Below, piece by piece: positions 33,972 to 42,408 of a stretch of DNA of 64,000 nt. The stretch covers positions 1 through 64,000 of the forward strand of contig NZ_JANPLK010000072.1 in NCBI RefSeq assembly GCF_031426495.1, written 5' to 3'. The notes under the pieces are model-generated. The model worked only from the letters and a program-made list of their open reading frames with translations. It searched no databases and was not told the DNA's origin. Positions within the stretch are counted from its first letter, which is position 1; every line of letters starts with the position of its first letter. The position numbers and the translations under genes are program-made. This stretch comes from Gemmatimonas sp. (GTDB lineage Bacteria > Gemmatimonadota > Gemmatimonadetes > Gemmatimonadales > Gemmatimonadaceae).

Positions 33972-34899
33972 CCCGTGACCAGAGACGGTTGAGGCGACGT
34001 ATGCCGCCTCCTTGGGTTCGACCACCACCTCAACGGTCAGCGGCAGCCACCTCGCAAACCGCCTAGGCTGGTTTCGCTGCATCGAAAGGCGACGCGGCGG
34101 ACCTAGACCTGAGAGGTGGGTAGTGAAGCCCGAGCAGCTGACCCGTGAATTCCTGCACGACGATGAGGCACTCGCGCTGCTCGAGCAGCGCCTACGCGCG
34201 GGCCTTCCCATCGGGGCGCGCGACATTCGCGCTCTGGGGTTCTCTCTGTGTACCGACCGATACAACGAGGTCCGGCGTGTCGCGCTGCAGGAACTTGGAC
34301 TCGCGCGACGTCCGCGCATTCGCCGCTCGGCGCGCGACAGTTCTACGACGCCCCCGATGGCTTCCGGGATCTCCATGAGCCCCGTAAGCACGCAGGACTC
34401 GAAATCGGCGCCGAATCCCCAGTTAACGCCGATGCCCGATGCGGCCGTGCTTCCGACCGGCCGGAAGCCCCGCATGAGGCTCTCGTTCCGCTTTCCCCTG
34501 CTCGCAGCTCTGCGACAGTTGATCGTCGTCGTGCTGTGCACTATTCGCGAGACGGTGACGCGTCGATCCGCTGATACGCAGGCGTCAACACGCGCCTGAT
34601 GCGGTCGTCTTGGAGGGCGTCCTTTGCCGACGCCGGCGCGGCGACCTCGGGCTGGGGCACAGGCAGTAGTCCGAGCGTCCGAGAATGGCACCGGCGTCCA
34701 CGCCGCTGAAGGCATGCAGGACGCCGACCGGGCAGTCGAAATGCTCTCCGGAGACTACGTCTGCTGCGCCCGATGGCGGGTCAGCGTGTTCGGTGCGCTG
34801 GAACCACGCTGAGTTCAGCGACTTCTGCGCGTTTGATCGTCACCATGGACGTCGCGACGCTGTGTACGCTGTCGGCGGTCTTCAAGTGCCCGTTGGGGT
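33972..34899. other. Degraded or non-coding stretch in the defence block
   Basis: About 0.9 kb with only short frames on both strands. None has a convincing start, motif or family resemblance. Together with the adjacent queG fragment it looks like eroded sequence. A short C9 run at 33870-33878 lies on the gene side of the phased array. Confidence 0.4.
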
Positions 34900-35095
34900 G
34901 CTCGTCGCGTTCCTGCGGCCCACGCCGCATGCACGCGCACGAGCGGCTCGTCGTGCCCGTGCGCGGCCTCGAGTAGTGGCACGTCGTCGCTCGTGCTGAC
35001 GTTGCCCAGCACAACCGCCGCGTTAAGCGCCAAACCGCGTCGCTTCGCACGCACCGCGGCGCTCCCCTTGAAGCGCGCGCTGAATCTTGGTGAGA
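34900..35095 (-). pseudogene. queG: Fragment of queG (epoxyqueuosine reductase), C-terminal part
   Basis: The minus-strand frame reads FKGSAAVRAKRRGLALNAAV, then VLGNVSTSDDVPLLEAAH, DEPLVRVHAAWAAG. This matches the C-terminal HEAT-like region of QueG (consensus FKGS..RAK..GL.RNA...LGN and PLVR.HAAWALG). The Fe-S and cobalamin domains are missing and the sequence before and after is not continuous. It is a broken gene piece carried with the defence block. QueG acts in tRNA queuosine synthesis, so this fragment has no function now. Confidence 0.75.
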
Positions 35096-35174
35096 AGCTC
35101 GCGCGCGCGTTGCGCGAAGCGTCGCGTATATGGCACCCGTAGACCATGGGGTGCGAGGCGCGGCCCGAAGTCGG

Positions 35175-35705
35175 CTACGGGGCAGCCAACCACGCAGCCA
35201 GTGACACGCTGGTCATCGTGGCGCCGGGGGCGTACACAAGCGGGTAGCCGGTAGCGCTGAGCTCCACGCGGGGGTAGATGCCGATGTACTCAGTGGGGGC
35301 ATCGTGCAGACGCGTCAGTACCGGCAGGACAGCTAGCTCGTGATGCCGCTTGACGCCGTCCGCATAGCCGAGTTCCCATGGTACCCATCGCGACGCCATG
35401 CTCCTGTCGGTCGCAAGGAGGAGAAAGCGGCGGTTGCCGATGATGCGTCTCTGCAGCGCAAGCGCGGTGGTTGGGCTCGTGACCGCCGGCATGTTTGGAT
35501 CGCGCCAGTCAACATACACGCTGACACCCTGGCCCCCGAGGTAAACCGTCACGGCGTCGACGAGATCGCGGTCATCGTGGCTGTGCGACAGGAAGACCGA
35601 CGCCGCTGCGTTCGTGGGAGAGCGCTGCACGTTTGCTTGCGCCGCACTCCGCCACTGCGGGCTCGTACGGATGGTCTCCAGTTCACTGCGCGTGAGATAG
35701 GCCAC
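35175..35705 (-). CDS. thsB: TIR-domain protein, second ThsB-type sensor
   Basis: Start GTG 35705 (no in-frame ATG upstream before a stop). It has 176 residues with a short N-terminal helix, then a TIR domain from about residue 36: SVFLSHSHDDRDLVDAVTVY, GVSVYVDWRDP, FLLLATDRSMASRWVPWELG. The Glu of WELG is the probable catalytic residue. Bacterial TIRs of this type in Thoeris make a cyclic ADP-ribose signal after phage infection. It differs from the first ThsB and lies 100 bases behind it on the same strand, last of the thsA-thsB-thsB order. Confidence 0.85.
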   Translation of the reverse strand: MAYLTRSELETIRTSPQWRSAAQANVQRSPTNAAASVFLSHSHDDRDLVDAVTVYLGGQGVSVYVDWRDPNMPAVTSPTTALALQRRIIGNRRFLLLATDRSMASRWVPWELGYADGVKRHHELAVLPVLTRLHDAPTEYIGIYPRVELSATGYPLVYAPGATMTSVSLAAWLAAP

Positions 35706-35804
35706 GGTCGATGTTATACCGGTCAGTCATGATTCCATGTGACAACTCGCTTGCAGCGGAGTCGGTGCTGGCCGCCCAGCGCAGAGAGGTGACGCGGCGG
35801 CGCA

Positions 35805-36278
35805 TCAGAAAGCCCCGCGCAGCAGACGAACACGCTGCGCCTGCTGATAAGCGGCTTCCACCCAAGTGCCCAAGTCCGCCGGATTGTCTCGCCACGTGTG
35901 GACGGGGTAACCGCCCGCGGCCAGCTTCGCGGGTACCGGACCAGCGAGGTTCGTGCTCTGCCGGGGCGCGAAGAGGTGATGGATGCGGACGCCGACCAAC
36001 CCATTCCCGCGCGCGATGCTCTGCTCGATCTCGTAGTTCACGAAGCGGCGGGCGGCCGTGTGCATGCCGATGAGCACCACGGTCACCGAAGTCCCGACTA
36101 GGCCATCGTTGATCAGCTTCTTGACGGCGGCGTCGCTCGTGTTGCGCGCGCGCTCCCAGAGTGACGCATCGACGAAGCCGGCAGCCGCGTGCCCGACGAT
36201 CACGTTGCTGTTCCGCACCTGATTGACGCGGAAGATGTCCTGCTGGTAGTGGAAGCTGAAGAACACGTGCCGTGCCAT
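35805..36278 (-). CDS. thsB: Thoeris ThsB (TIR, DUF1863 type)
   Basis: ATG 36278 with GAGG upstream begins a 158-residue protein of the DUF1863/MTH538 TIR type: RHVFFSFHYQQDIFRVNQVR, SVTVVLIGMHTAARRFVNYEIEQS, and a terminal helix after HTWRDNPADLGTWVEAAYQQA. The Glu of NYEIEQS lies where the catalytic Glu is expected. In known Thoeris systems this protein senses phage and makes the signal that activates ThsA. It starts 61 bases after the ThsA stop, in the same direction. Confidence 0.9.
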   Translation of the reverse strand: MARHVFFSFHYQQDIFRVNQVRNSNVIVGHAAAGFVDASLWERARNTSDAAVKKLINDGLVGTSVTVVLIGMHTAARRFVNYEIEQSIARGNGLVGVRIHHLFAPRQSTNLAGPVPAKLAAGGYPVHTWRDNPADLGTWVEAAYQQAQRVRLLRGAF

Positions 36279-36339
36279 GCGTCGAGCCTCAGAGACGGAG
36301 AGTGATACAGCCGGTGACGAGTGCGTACATGGCGAAAGA

Positions 36340-37812
36340 CTACGTGACGAGCGCGCGACGCACCTGATCCATGACGCGGAGCGTGGTGGCGACGAGCGTC
36401 TCGTCAGACTGTGCGGGGTCGCCGAGATCTGCGAATGCAGCTGCGAGATCGGCAGCGACGACATCGACATCTGGGAAGTAGGACGCCAGATCGCCGGTGA
36501 CTTCTCGCCACAGTTCGAGAGCCTGGTAGCCGGTCGCCCCGATGGGGATAGGGAACACGCCTTGCCGCCGTGCGATCTCGAACTCCTCGCGGACCCCATG
36601 AGCCAAGCTCACGCTGCCCGATGCCGCGTCGCGGGCGTTCCCGGCGAGGAAGACCGCAAAGCGCGCTTGCCGAAGCATGTCTTCTCGGTACGCCGTCCAC
36701 ATGGTCGCCCGCGCCGCGGGATCGCCGGTTGGCTGCGGAAAGGGGCGAAGGGCGAGTCGGTCCTCGATCCGGAACTGTGGGTGGGCGATGACGCGCTCCA
36801 CCGCGCCCAACAGGACGCCGGCGCCGATGCCGAGTCCAAGGCCGCTCACCACGCGGAAACCTGCGTCGATGAGCGATGCACCAAGCCGGAACGCCAGTCG
36901 CTCCAGGCGCTCCTCGCCAAATGCACCCGCTTCCGCTGCACTGCCCGAAACGAACACGCTGCGCCGCAGGCTGAGTCGCGCGAGCGTCGAGACAATGGAC
37001 TCTACCTCGGCGTAGTCGTCGATCCAGACTGGATGGATGCCGTATCGCCGCAGGTCGGCAACCCGCAGCCTGATCTTGGTCGACTCGTACTCATGCCGCG
37101 CGCGGTCGGCCTGGTCATCTGCGCGAGCTGGCGCCGGACGCCGGACGATCCAGTAGTGCTCACGCGACGCGTCCCCGTGTGCCGCACGCACGCGTGCGAG
37201 GATCTGATCGATGTTGGGGTCGGTGAAGCTGAAGCCGAGGAAGAGGAAGTGCTTCTCAAGGAGATCGCCGTTGAGGGCGGTCACGAAGTCGCCGCGCGTG
37301 CGGTGATACAACTCGTAGTCGTCCTTGATAAGGACTGCGTCGTCCGGCCGCGCGATGTCGCCGTGCATCTTGTACAGCGTGACGTCGCGCTTCGGCAGCG
37401 TCGTGACCAGCTGCCGCGCATCCGCCTTGACATCCACCCGTTTTCCGATCTCGCCGTACGCTTGCTCGATCAGCGTGTCGTAGTTCGTGGTCCAGACCGT
37501 CCGGATAGACAGGCCCGCGAGCTGTCGGTGTGTCGCGGTAACCTTCGCATCGCGCGTAAACTCTTCGATCAGCGTTCGATTAAGCCGCCCACGGTGGCTG
37601 GCGCTGTTGACGTGATACTGCGCCAGTGATACGAGGTCCGACTCCTGATCGACCATGAGGCCCAACTCGTCGGCGATCTCGCGCAGCAGTCCGCGCCAAT
37701 CGACGTAGCCGGCCGACACGGAGAGCCCGGCTCCTATGAACAGCGCGGCGTCACCCTGATCAATGGCCACCGCGAAGTGCTCAAAGAACCGTCGTCGCGC
37801 CCCGTCGCTCAT
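36340..37812 (-). CDS. thsA: Thoeris ThsA, SIR2-SLOG NAD-degrading effector
   Basis: ATG 37812, with GGAG upstream, is preferred to an ATG at 37845. The protein has 490 residues. SIR2 domain (about 1-275): LFIGAGLSVSAGY, TTNYDTLIEQA (catalytic Asn) and YKMHGDI (His) are present. C-terminal SLOG/STALD domain (about 300-475): VFVSGSAAEAG and VVSGLGLGIGAGVL, the nucleotide-binding glycine loop that senses the cADPR signal. Activation would deplete NAD+ and stop phage growth by killing the host. Domain order, length and neighbouring TIR genes match type I Thoeris closely. Confidence 0.93.
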   Translation of the reverse strand: MSDGARRRFFEHFAVAIDQGDAALFIGAGLSVSAGYVDWRGLLREIADELGLMVDQESDLVSLAQYHVNSASHRGRLNRTLIEEFTRDAKVTATHRQLAGLSIRTVWTTNYDTLIEQAYGEIGKRVDVKADARQLVTTLPKRDVTLYKMHGDIARPDDAVLIKDDYELYHRTRGDFVTALNGDLLEKHFLFLGFSFTDPNIDQILARVRAAHGDASREHYWIVRRPAPARADDQADRARHEYESTKIRLRVADLRRYGIHPVWIDDYAEVESIVSTLARLSLRRSVFVSGSAAEAGAFGEERLERLAFRLGASLIDAGFRVVSGLGLGIGAGVLLGAVERVIAHPQFRIEDRLALRPFPQPTGDPAARATMWTAYREDMLRQARFAVFLAGNARDAASGSVSLAHGVREEFEIARRQGVFPIPIGATGYQALELWREVTGDLASYFPDVDVVAADLAAAFADLGDPAQSDETLVATTLRVMDQVRRALVT

Positions 37813-37897
37813 CGTCGCACTCCGCCAGAGAATCGTGCCGAGCAAACCCCGAAGATGGAGTCTAGGGCGCGCTGACGCAACACCTGCCCGACGTCAC

Positions 37898-37915
37898 CGG
37901 GAGGCTTGCCTCCCG
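37898..37915. promoter_or_regulatory. Perfect GC-rich hairpin upstream of thsA
   Basis: CGGGAGGC-TT-GCCTCCCG: an 8-base perfect stem with a two-base centre, 86 bases before the thsA start on the opposite side of its reading direction. It could be an operator or the end of an upstream transcript. Confidence 0.4.
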
Positions 37916-38542
37916 ACTAGAGCGCGTCCGTAGGCACTTCGAGCACAAGCGGCGCTTGCCCGCTGCAGGTCATGTGTGCTGACGAACTGGTGGCGGAAGG
38001 CCACCGTTGTTGTCTCCGAGCGCGCCTTCGTCAGGTCACGTCAAGACAAGGGAGTTAGCGCGCAACGTTGTACGCTCCGGACAACCTGATCATCGGCGAG
38101 ATCCGGGTGACGGCGTCGTGGAATTGCGGCACGCCGAACGAAATGGGCATCGCATCGTCTGTTGGGCTCCATCTGCGACGTCCTCGGCCGGCGTCGCTGG
38201 TTACGCCTTCACGGCCCGATCAACACTCGGGCAAAGCCCTTCATCGTCAAGCTCTTCACGGCCTTCTACCTGATCATGCTCAAGGGAATGACATCCGCCG
38301 TGCATCGAATGCGCTCTCGCGCAGCGAACTCTGCGAACGTCACCAGCAACGGACCTGCACGTTCCGCCATCGTGGTCGAAACAACGTCATAGCGCCCTGA
38401 TCACACCAGCGCGATTGGCATGCTGCGGGTTGTCCGACAGCGCATGACAATGATCAGGGCAACCGCGACGACGAAGCGACGCAACGCTCGATGCGGGACT
38501 CCCAACTGCCCGACTCGCGCTCGCTCTTGCCGCGCTGTTCGT
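37916..38542. other. Stretch upstream of thsA without supported genes
   Basis: About 630 bases. One plus-strand frame (38162-38392, 76 residues) has a hydrophobic middle (INTRAKPFIVKLFTAFYLIM) that looks protein-like but has no clear start or homologue known to me. The promoters of thsA probably lie at the left edge. Confidence 0.35.
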
Positions 38543-39004
38543 TCAGCGCTGTGCCTTGCGTCGCTTGGCTCGCAGCGCGGCACGAGCCCTACTCGCCCGT
38601 CGTTGATCGACATCGGTTCGGCAAGCATCACAGAGGCGTCGCTGACGCCCACGATCTGTGCGCCCCAGCGAAGCTCCGCACGCGATGCGCTCGTCTTCCC
38701 CGCTCCCAGGGCAGACCTGCGCACCCTGCGCGTCAATTGCGCGTCGCCGATACGCACCAAGGTTCTTCGCGCGGTCGTAATCCCGCGTGCGATACGACTG
38801 CCACCACTCGTCCACCACGCGCCGGTCGTACATGCGAACGCCACGCTCATATCGAAACGTGAGCTGCGCTTCGTCTAAAAGCCGCTGGACGTGGCGTGAT
38901 CTGAAGCCGGTGTAGACGGCAGCTTGTCGAAGAGAGTAGTCCATGAGAGATGGGGGAGAGGTGGTCCTCGCAGACGCTAAATGCGCAGCAACGCTCACCG
39001 CCAT
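38543..39004 (-). CDS. Small DNA-binding protein with HTH and cysteine-rich tail
   Basis: The frame begins at ATG 39004 (an AAGAAGAG lies upstream) or at ATG 38944, from which the domain starts. The helix-turn-helix reads SLRQAAVYTGFRSRHVQRLLDEAQ, with a conserved-looking VVDEWWQSY after it, like excisionase/MerR-type proteins. The tail has four cysteines (VCPGSG, IACGAS, LCDACR) that could form a zinc ribbon, then a basic Arg/Lys-rich end. It is divergent from the large recombinase gene, with repeats between them, and could bind those repeats. Confidence 0.65.
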   Translation of the reverse strand: MAVSVAAHLASARTTSPPSLMDYSLRQAAVYTGFRSRHVQRLLDEAQLTFRYERGVRMYDRRVVDEWWQSYRTRDYDRAKNLGAYRRRAIDAQGAQVCPGSGEDERIACGASLGRTDRGRQRRLCDACRTDVDQRRASRARAALRAKRRKAQR

Positions 39005-39102
39005 GACCCAGCTCTTCTTGACCCGTTACCAGAAATGCTAATGACCACCATAGCGCCCTTGGACACTCGGTCTTCACGCAAGTCCATACGTGTCATCGAT
39101 GT

Positions 39103-39244
39103 TCATCAAACGTCACCGAATGTCGTGATCAACTTCGCGCGAATTACGGCCGGGGGCACCGCCATACCGCCAGTGGTAGTGACGATATCCGGCCCGTAAT
39201 TCGGCCATGCAGGATCAGCAAATCACCATACATCACCGAATGTC
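39103..39244. repeat. Direct and inverted repeats before the large recombinase
   Basis: A 22-base direct repeat (39103-39124 and 39223-39244; 19 of 22 identical, core TCACCGAATGTC) with starts 120 bases apart. Between the copies is an inverted repeat: GAATTACGGCCGG (39141-39153) and CCGGCCCGTAATTC (39189-39202), one base longer in the second arm. The region separates divergent genes and fits an operator or a recombinase binding site. Confidence 0.8.
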
Positions 39245-39282
39245 AGCGACCAAACAGTAACGAAACCTCAACCGCAATCATC

Positions 39283-41583
39283 ATGACGACCGCCCTCTTC
39301 ACCTGCCGCCACCCAGTCACACGCGACTGCCTGTTCAAGCGACTCGACGAAACATTGTCACCCAGTTTCGCACGAAAGCTGCGGAGCCTGGTAGGCCGTT
39401 CCCCCGACGCGGCGGGCGTGGGTACCGACCCTGCCGAGGACATGCGCATAACGCTGTCCAACTTGCATCACCTCGCGTCTACCCGGGGCGTGCACGCAGA
39501 CGCACCGGCAGCATGCAGGAAGGTCTTCACGCTGGCCACCGGAAGGCGCGGAAAGGAACGGCTGGTCGTTGTGCGCGGCGGAACGCTTCTGTCCGATCAG
39601 TGGCTCGAGCTACTTACCGTTGCTGAGTCAGACACCAAGCGCCGCGCGCACAGCCGTGTGCTGGCCTTGGCCCGCGTCGTGCACGCGCTCGGTGGTGGCG
39701 CGCAGGCCCCAGCCGTACTGCCGTCGTCCGCCGAGCTCATGAAAGCCGGGCCGCTGATCGGGCTCTCCGAGAAGACGGTTCGTATGTCGATTCGCACATA
39801 CCGTCGGCTTCGACTGCTCGCCGCGGCGGCTGATCCGGAAGGCGCGAAGCGCTATGCGCCGCTTGACGATAACCGTCGCATTCGAGGCCGCAACGTGCTT
39901 TCGGTTCTCGCTGCGTCAGGCCCTTGCCCGCATCGCAGCGACCTTGATGCCATCGCCGATGTTGCCCCTGTACTCCACGCACAGCTCCTGAAGTACAAGA
40001 CCAGTCCAATGGTCAAGGGAAAGCTGCACGTGCCCAGTACAGTGGCGGCCAACATCGAGGCGTTCTCGCGTTTGGTTGGAGCACTGCTTGAGCACGCACC
40101 GGAACTACTTCCGATCTTTTCGTGCAAGCATCTATGGAACCTGACGCGCCCGCTCGAATCCAGTGACGATGAGAAGGAAGTGTGGGATGAGGACACGTCG
40201 ACGACCAGCGACGTCCCACTGGCGCGATGGATCATCGCGAAAACCGCACCGCAGATCCGCGCGCGCTGTGCGCCTGGGGTGAGCACGGGTTACCCCACCA
40301 TGGTGGTGGCCGATCTCAAGGCATGGTTCTCCGTCACCGAATGGGCTCACGGCTTCAAGATGCGGGACAACCAATCTGTCGAGTGGGAGTGCTGGCGCGC
40401 CCGATACGGGGCGCTGCGCCAACACGTACGCGAGCGAGCGATTCCCGCAGAGCTTCTGCTGCGCAGCAAGGACAAGGAACGCATAGTCAACACCTACACG
40501 ATGTCGCATATGTGGTGCGTGGATCTTCCGGTGTTGGCGATGGAGGCCGAGCGCCTGCTGAAACGGTTGGAGGCGGAGATCGCGGCTGTCAGAAGCGCGC
40601 GCCCCTCTGAGGATCCCATGAAGACCGCCGTGGTGATGCGCGCACTGGCCGCCTTCGAGGCGAGTGCTGAAGGAACGCTCGCGACATCGCTGGTCGTCTA
40701 CGACGGTCTGCGGTGTGCGCAGTATCGAGGCGGACGCTGGGGCCTGAACATCAGTCCCGACATCGACGCTAAGACGGGCGAGTGGTTCGGCGTTAAGACC
40801 CGATGGTACGGACATCGGCTCGATGAAGCGCGAGTGAAGCAAGGCAAAGCCCGCGCTCGGCAGCTTGGGCCGGCGCACCTGCCGATGCGCGTGCTCCGCG
40901 CATATATCGACTACGTGCGCGCCCCGCGCCTCATGGCGGCTGGAGTGCACGTGGAAGACGCCTATGCGCCGAATGGTCGCTTTCCGTTGTTCGTGTCAAC
41001 GGTGGGGAACAAGCCATCGCCCTTCTCGAAGGAGCATTTTCGCAACGCCATCGTGGGTCCCGTGCTGTATCGGATCGCCACACAGTTCCACGGCCACTCC
41101 TTCGGCGATGCCACCATCTACGATCAAGTGAATCGCTCGGACTTTTTTGGCGTGTTGGGTGTGCATGTCGCTCGCTATGTAAACGCCACCGGTTGCGCGC
41201 GGATACTCGACAATCCTGCTCTCGCGGTGATGCTGACGGGTGACGATCTCAAGACGCTCGAAGAGAGTTACGTCGTTGATACCTGGCTTCCCGAAGGGCG
41301 CGAGGGCACGTGGCAGAATGCGAAGAGTTATGTGCCTTGGTTGTTGCGTCTCGTTGAAGATGGGGCGCTCGACAACCCACTCGACACGATGCCGCCGGCA
41401 CTGATACCGCCAGGTGTGGCCGCCTTGATGCGGGAATGGAGCAATGAAGACCGCTTGACGCAAATCAGAATGAAGCGCGGCGTGTACGGAAGCCCTTCGG
41501 GACGCCTGCGTCGGTCGCGGCCTGACGTGGCGGCGCGAAATCGAGCGCGAGCGGCTGCGGGGGCCATGAGCGCCAGCAGATAG
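39283..41583 (+). CDS. Large divergent tyrosine-recombinase-like protein
   Basis: A 766-residue protein with no close family that I recognise. The C-terminal third has the tyrosine-recombinase pattern: Arg477 in YDGLRCAQYRGG, His628/Arg631 in GVHVARYVNAT, and Tyr663 in LKTLEESYV. The 32-residue distance from the second Arg to the Tyr matches Cre and lambda Int. The His/Trp usually found between them is Asp654 here. The long N-terminal part is helical. It could be a second recombinase of the island. It is divergent from the HTH gene, with repeats in between, and is followed by a hairpin. Confidence 0.65.
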   Translation: MTTALFTCRHPVTRDCLFKRLDETLSPSFARKLRSLVGRSPDAAGVGTDPAEDMRITLSNLHHLASTRGVHADAPAACRKVFTLATGRRGKERLVVVRGGTLLSDQWLELLTVAESDTKRRAHSRVLALARVVHALGGGAQAPAVLPSSAELMKAGPLIGLSEKTVRMSIRTYRRLRLLAAAADPEGAKRYAPLDDNRRIRGRNVLSVLAASGPCPHRSDLDAIADVAPVLHAQLLKYKTSPMVKGKLHVPSTVAANIEAFSRLVGALLEHAPELLPIFSCKHLWNLTRPLESSDDEKEVWDEDTSTTSDVPLARWIIAKTAPQIRARCAPGVSTGYPTMVVADLKAWFSVTEWAHGFKMRDNQSVEWECWRARYGALRQHVRERAIPAELLLRSKDKERIVNTYTMSHMWCVDLPVLAMEAERLLKRLEAEIAAVRSARPSEDPMKTAVVMRALAAFEASAEGTLATSLVVYDGLRCAQYRGGRWGLNISPDIDAKTGEWFGVKTRWYGHRLDEARVKQGKARARQLGPAHLPMRVLRAYIDYVRAPRLMAAGVHVEDAYAPNGRFPLFVSTVGNKPSPFSKEHFRNAIVGPVLYRIATQFHGHSFGDATIYDQVNRSDFFGVLGVHVARYVNATGCARILDNPALAVMLTGDDLKTLEESYVVDTWLPEGREGTWQNAKSYVPWLLRLVEDGALDNPLDTMPPALIPPGVAALMREWSNEDRLTQIRMKRGVYGSPSGRLRRSRPDVAARNRARAAAGAMSASR

Positions 41584-41612
41584 CTGGCTGCACGCCGTCC
41601 ACGGGCGGCGCG

Positions 41613-41661
41613 AACACGAAGCGGGTACTCGCGAGTAATCGCCGGGTGCCCGCTTCGTGTT
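41613..41661 (+). terminator. Hairpin after the large recombinase gene
   Basis: AACACGAAGCGGG (41613-41625) pairs perfectly over 13 bases with CCCGCTTCGTGTT (41649-41661). It lies 30 bases after the stop. The loop is 23 bases and only short Ts follow, so termination is likely but not certain. Confidence 0.6.
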
Positions 41662-41769
41662 TGCACGGATGCAATTGCGGCGGCCGCCGGCGCCCCCCGC
41701 CCGCCGCTCCGAGGCTGTGTGGCGCGAGGTCATCTGGCCTCGCCAAAACCTTCCTACGGAGCTCGTCGA

Positions 41770-42408
41770 ATGACCCCGTTCATCTCGCAGTCCAACGCCC
41801 CTCACGCCGAAGATCTGGTCCCCCTGCTGCCGTTCGTGTGGGGAGCGGATACGAAACTCCGTCGCGACGCCGTCAAGCTCCTGCGTCAAGCGCTGACGCC
41901 GAAGCTCCAAGACATCGCTGAACCGTGGACGCGGTGCTGCCCGCCGACCATGACCGCCGACATGCTCTTCACGACAGTGATCGATCATGTCATCGAGAGC
42001 TTGGACTCGTGCACGGTCAGCACCCCCGCGGCGTTCGACCAGTGGGTCCGTCAGACTGCGCTCCGCTGGCTCATGACGTGGGAACGGCAGGTCCGCCGTA
42101 CCGCATCGCGCTCGTCAGACTGTGAGACGCTCGGATCGCTGTTGGCATCGCTGCGCGAGGTCGTCGCTCCACCGCATCGCGACCGCACGATGAAGCAGCT
42201 GCTGATCGATGTGCTGGCGTCCTTGGATGCGACTGATCGGCGCATTCTAGAGATGCGTGCCGCGGGCCAGCACTGGCGTGCCGTAGCAGCGGAAGGTCGG
42301 TGCACCATCGCGGTGGTGAAGCAGCGTCATGCGCTCGCTTTGGCGACCGCGCGCGACCTCGCCACTGCGATGCTGCGTCGCATCACTCTGTCCGAGGAAG
42401 CCGCGTGA
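41770..42408 (+). CDS. Sigma-70-like protein of the island backbone (copy 1)
   Basis: ATG 41770 with GGAG upstream; 212 residues. The N-terminal half is helical (RRDAVKLLRQALTPKLQD; STPAAFDQWVRQTALRWLMTWERQ), like the region-2 part of divergent ECF factors. The C-terminal half has a region-4-like helix-turn-helix (LDATDRRILEMRAAGQHWRAVAAEGRCT). The classical -10-binding residues are not clear, so it may be a diverged regulator. The next gene starts inside its stop (GTGA), so they are translationally coupled. A shorter paralogue lies at 44013. Confidence 0.65.
   Translation: MTPFISQSNAPHAEDLVPLLPFVWGADTKLRRDAVKLLRQALTPKLQDIAEPWTRCCPPTMTADMLFTTVIDHVIESLDSCTVSTPAAFDQWVRQTALRWLMTWERQVRRTASRSSDCETLGSLLASLREVVAPPHRDRTMKQLLIDVLASLDATDRRILEMRAAGQHWRAVAAEGRCTIAVVKQRHALALATARDLATAMLRRITLSEEAA

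Noticed and set aside
33738..34715. N-terminal extension of the GHKL-nuclease frame (up to 943 residues)
   Set aside because: The extra part is Arg/Ser-rich shadow sequence and crosses the ACCGGT array; the ATP-binding domain starts right after ATG 33737.
34900..35095. A queuosine or 7-deazaguanine DNA-modification defence locus
   Set aside because: Only a fragment of queG is present and no other pathway or dpd genes are near.
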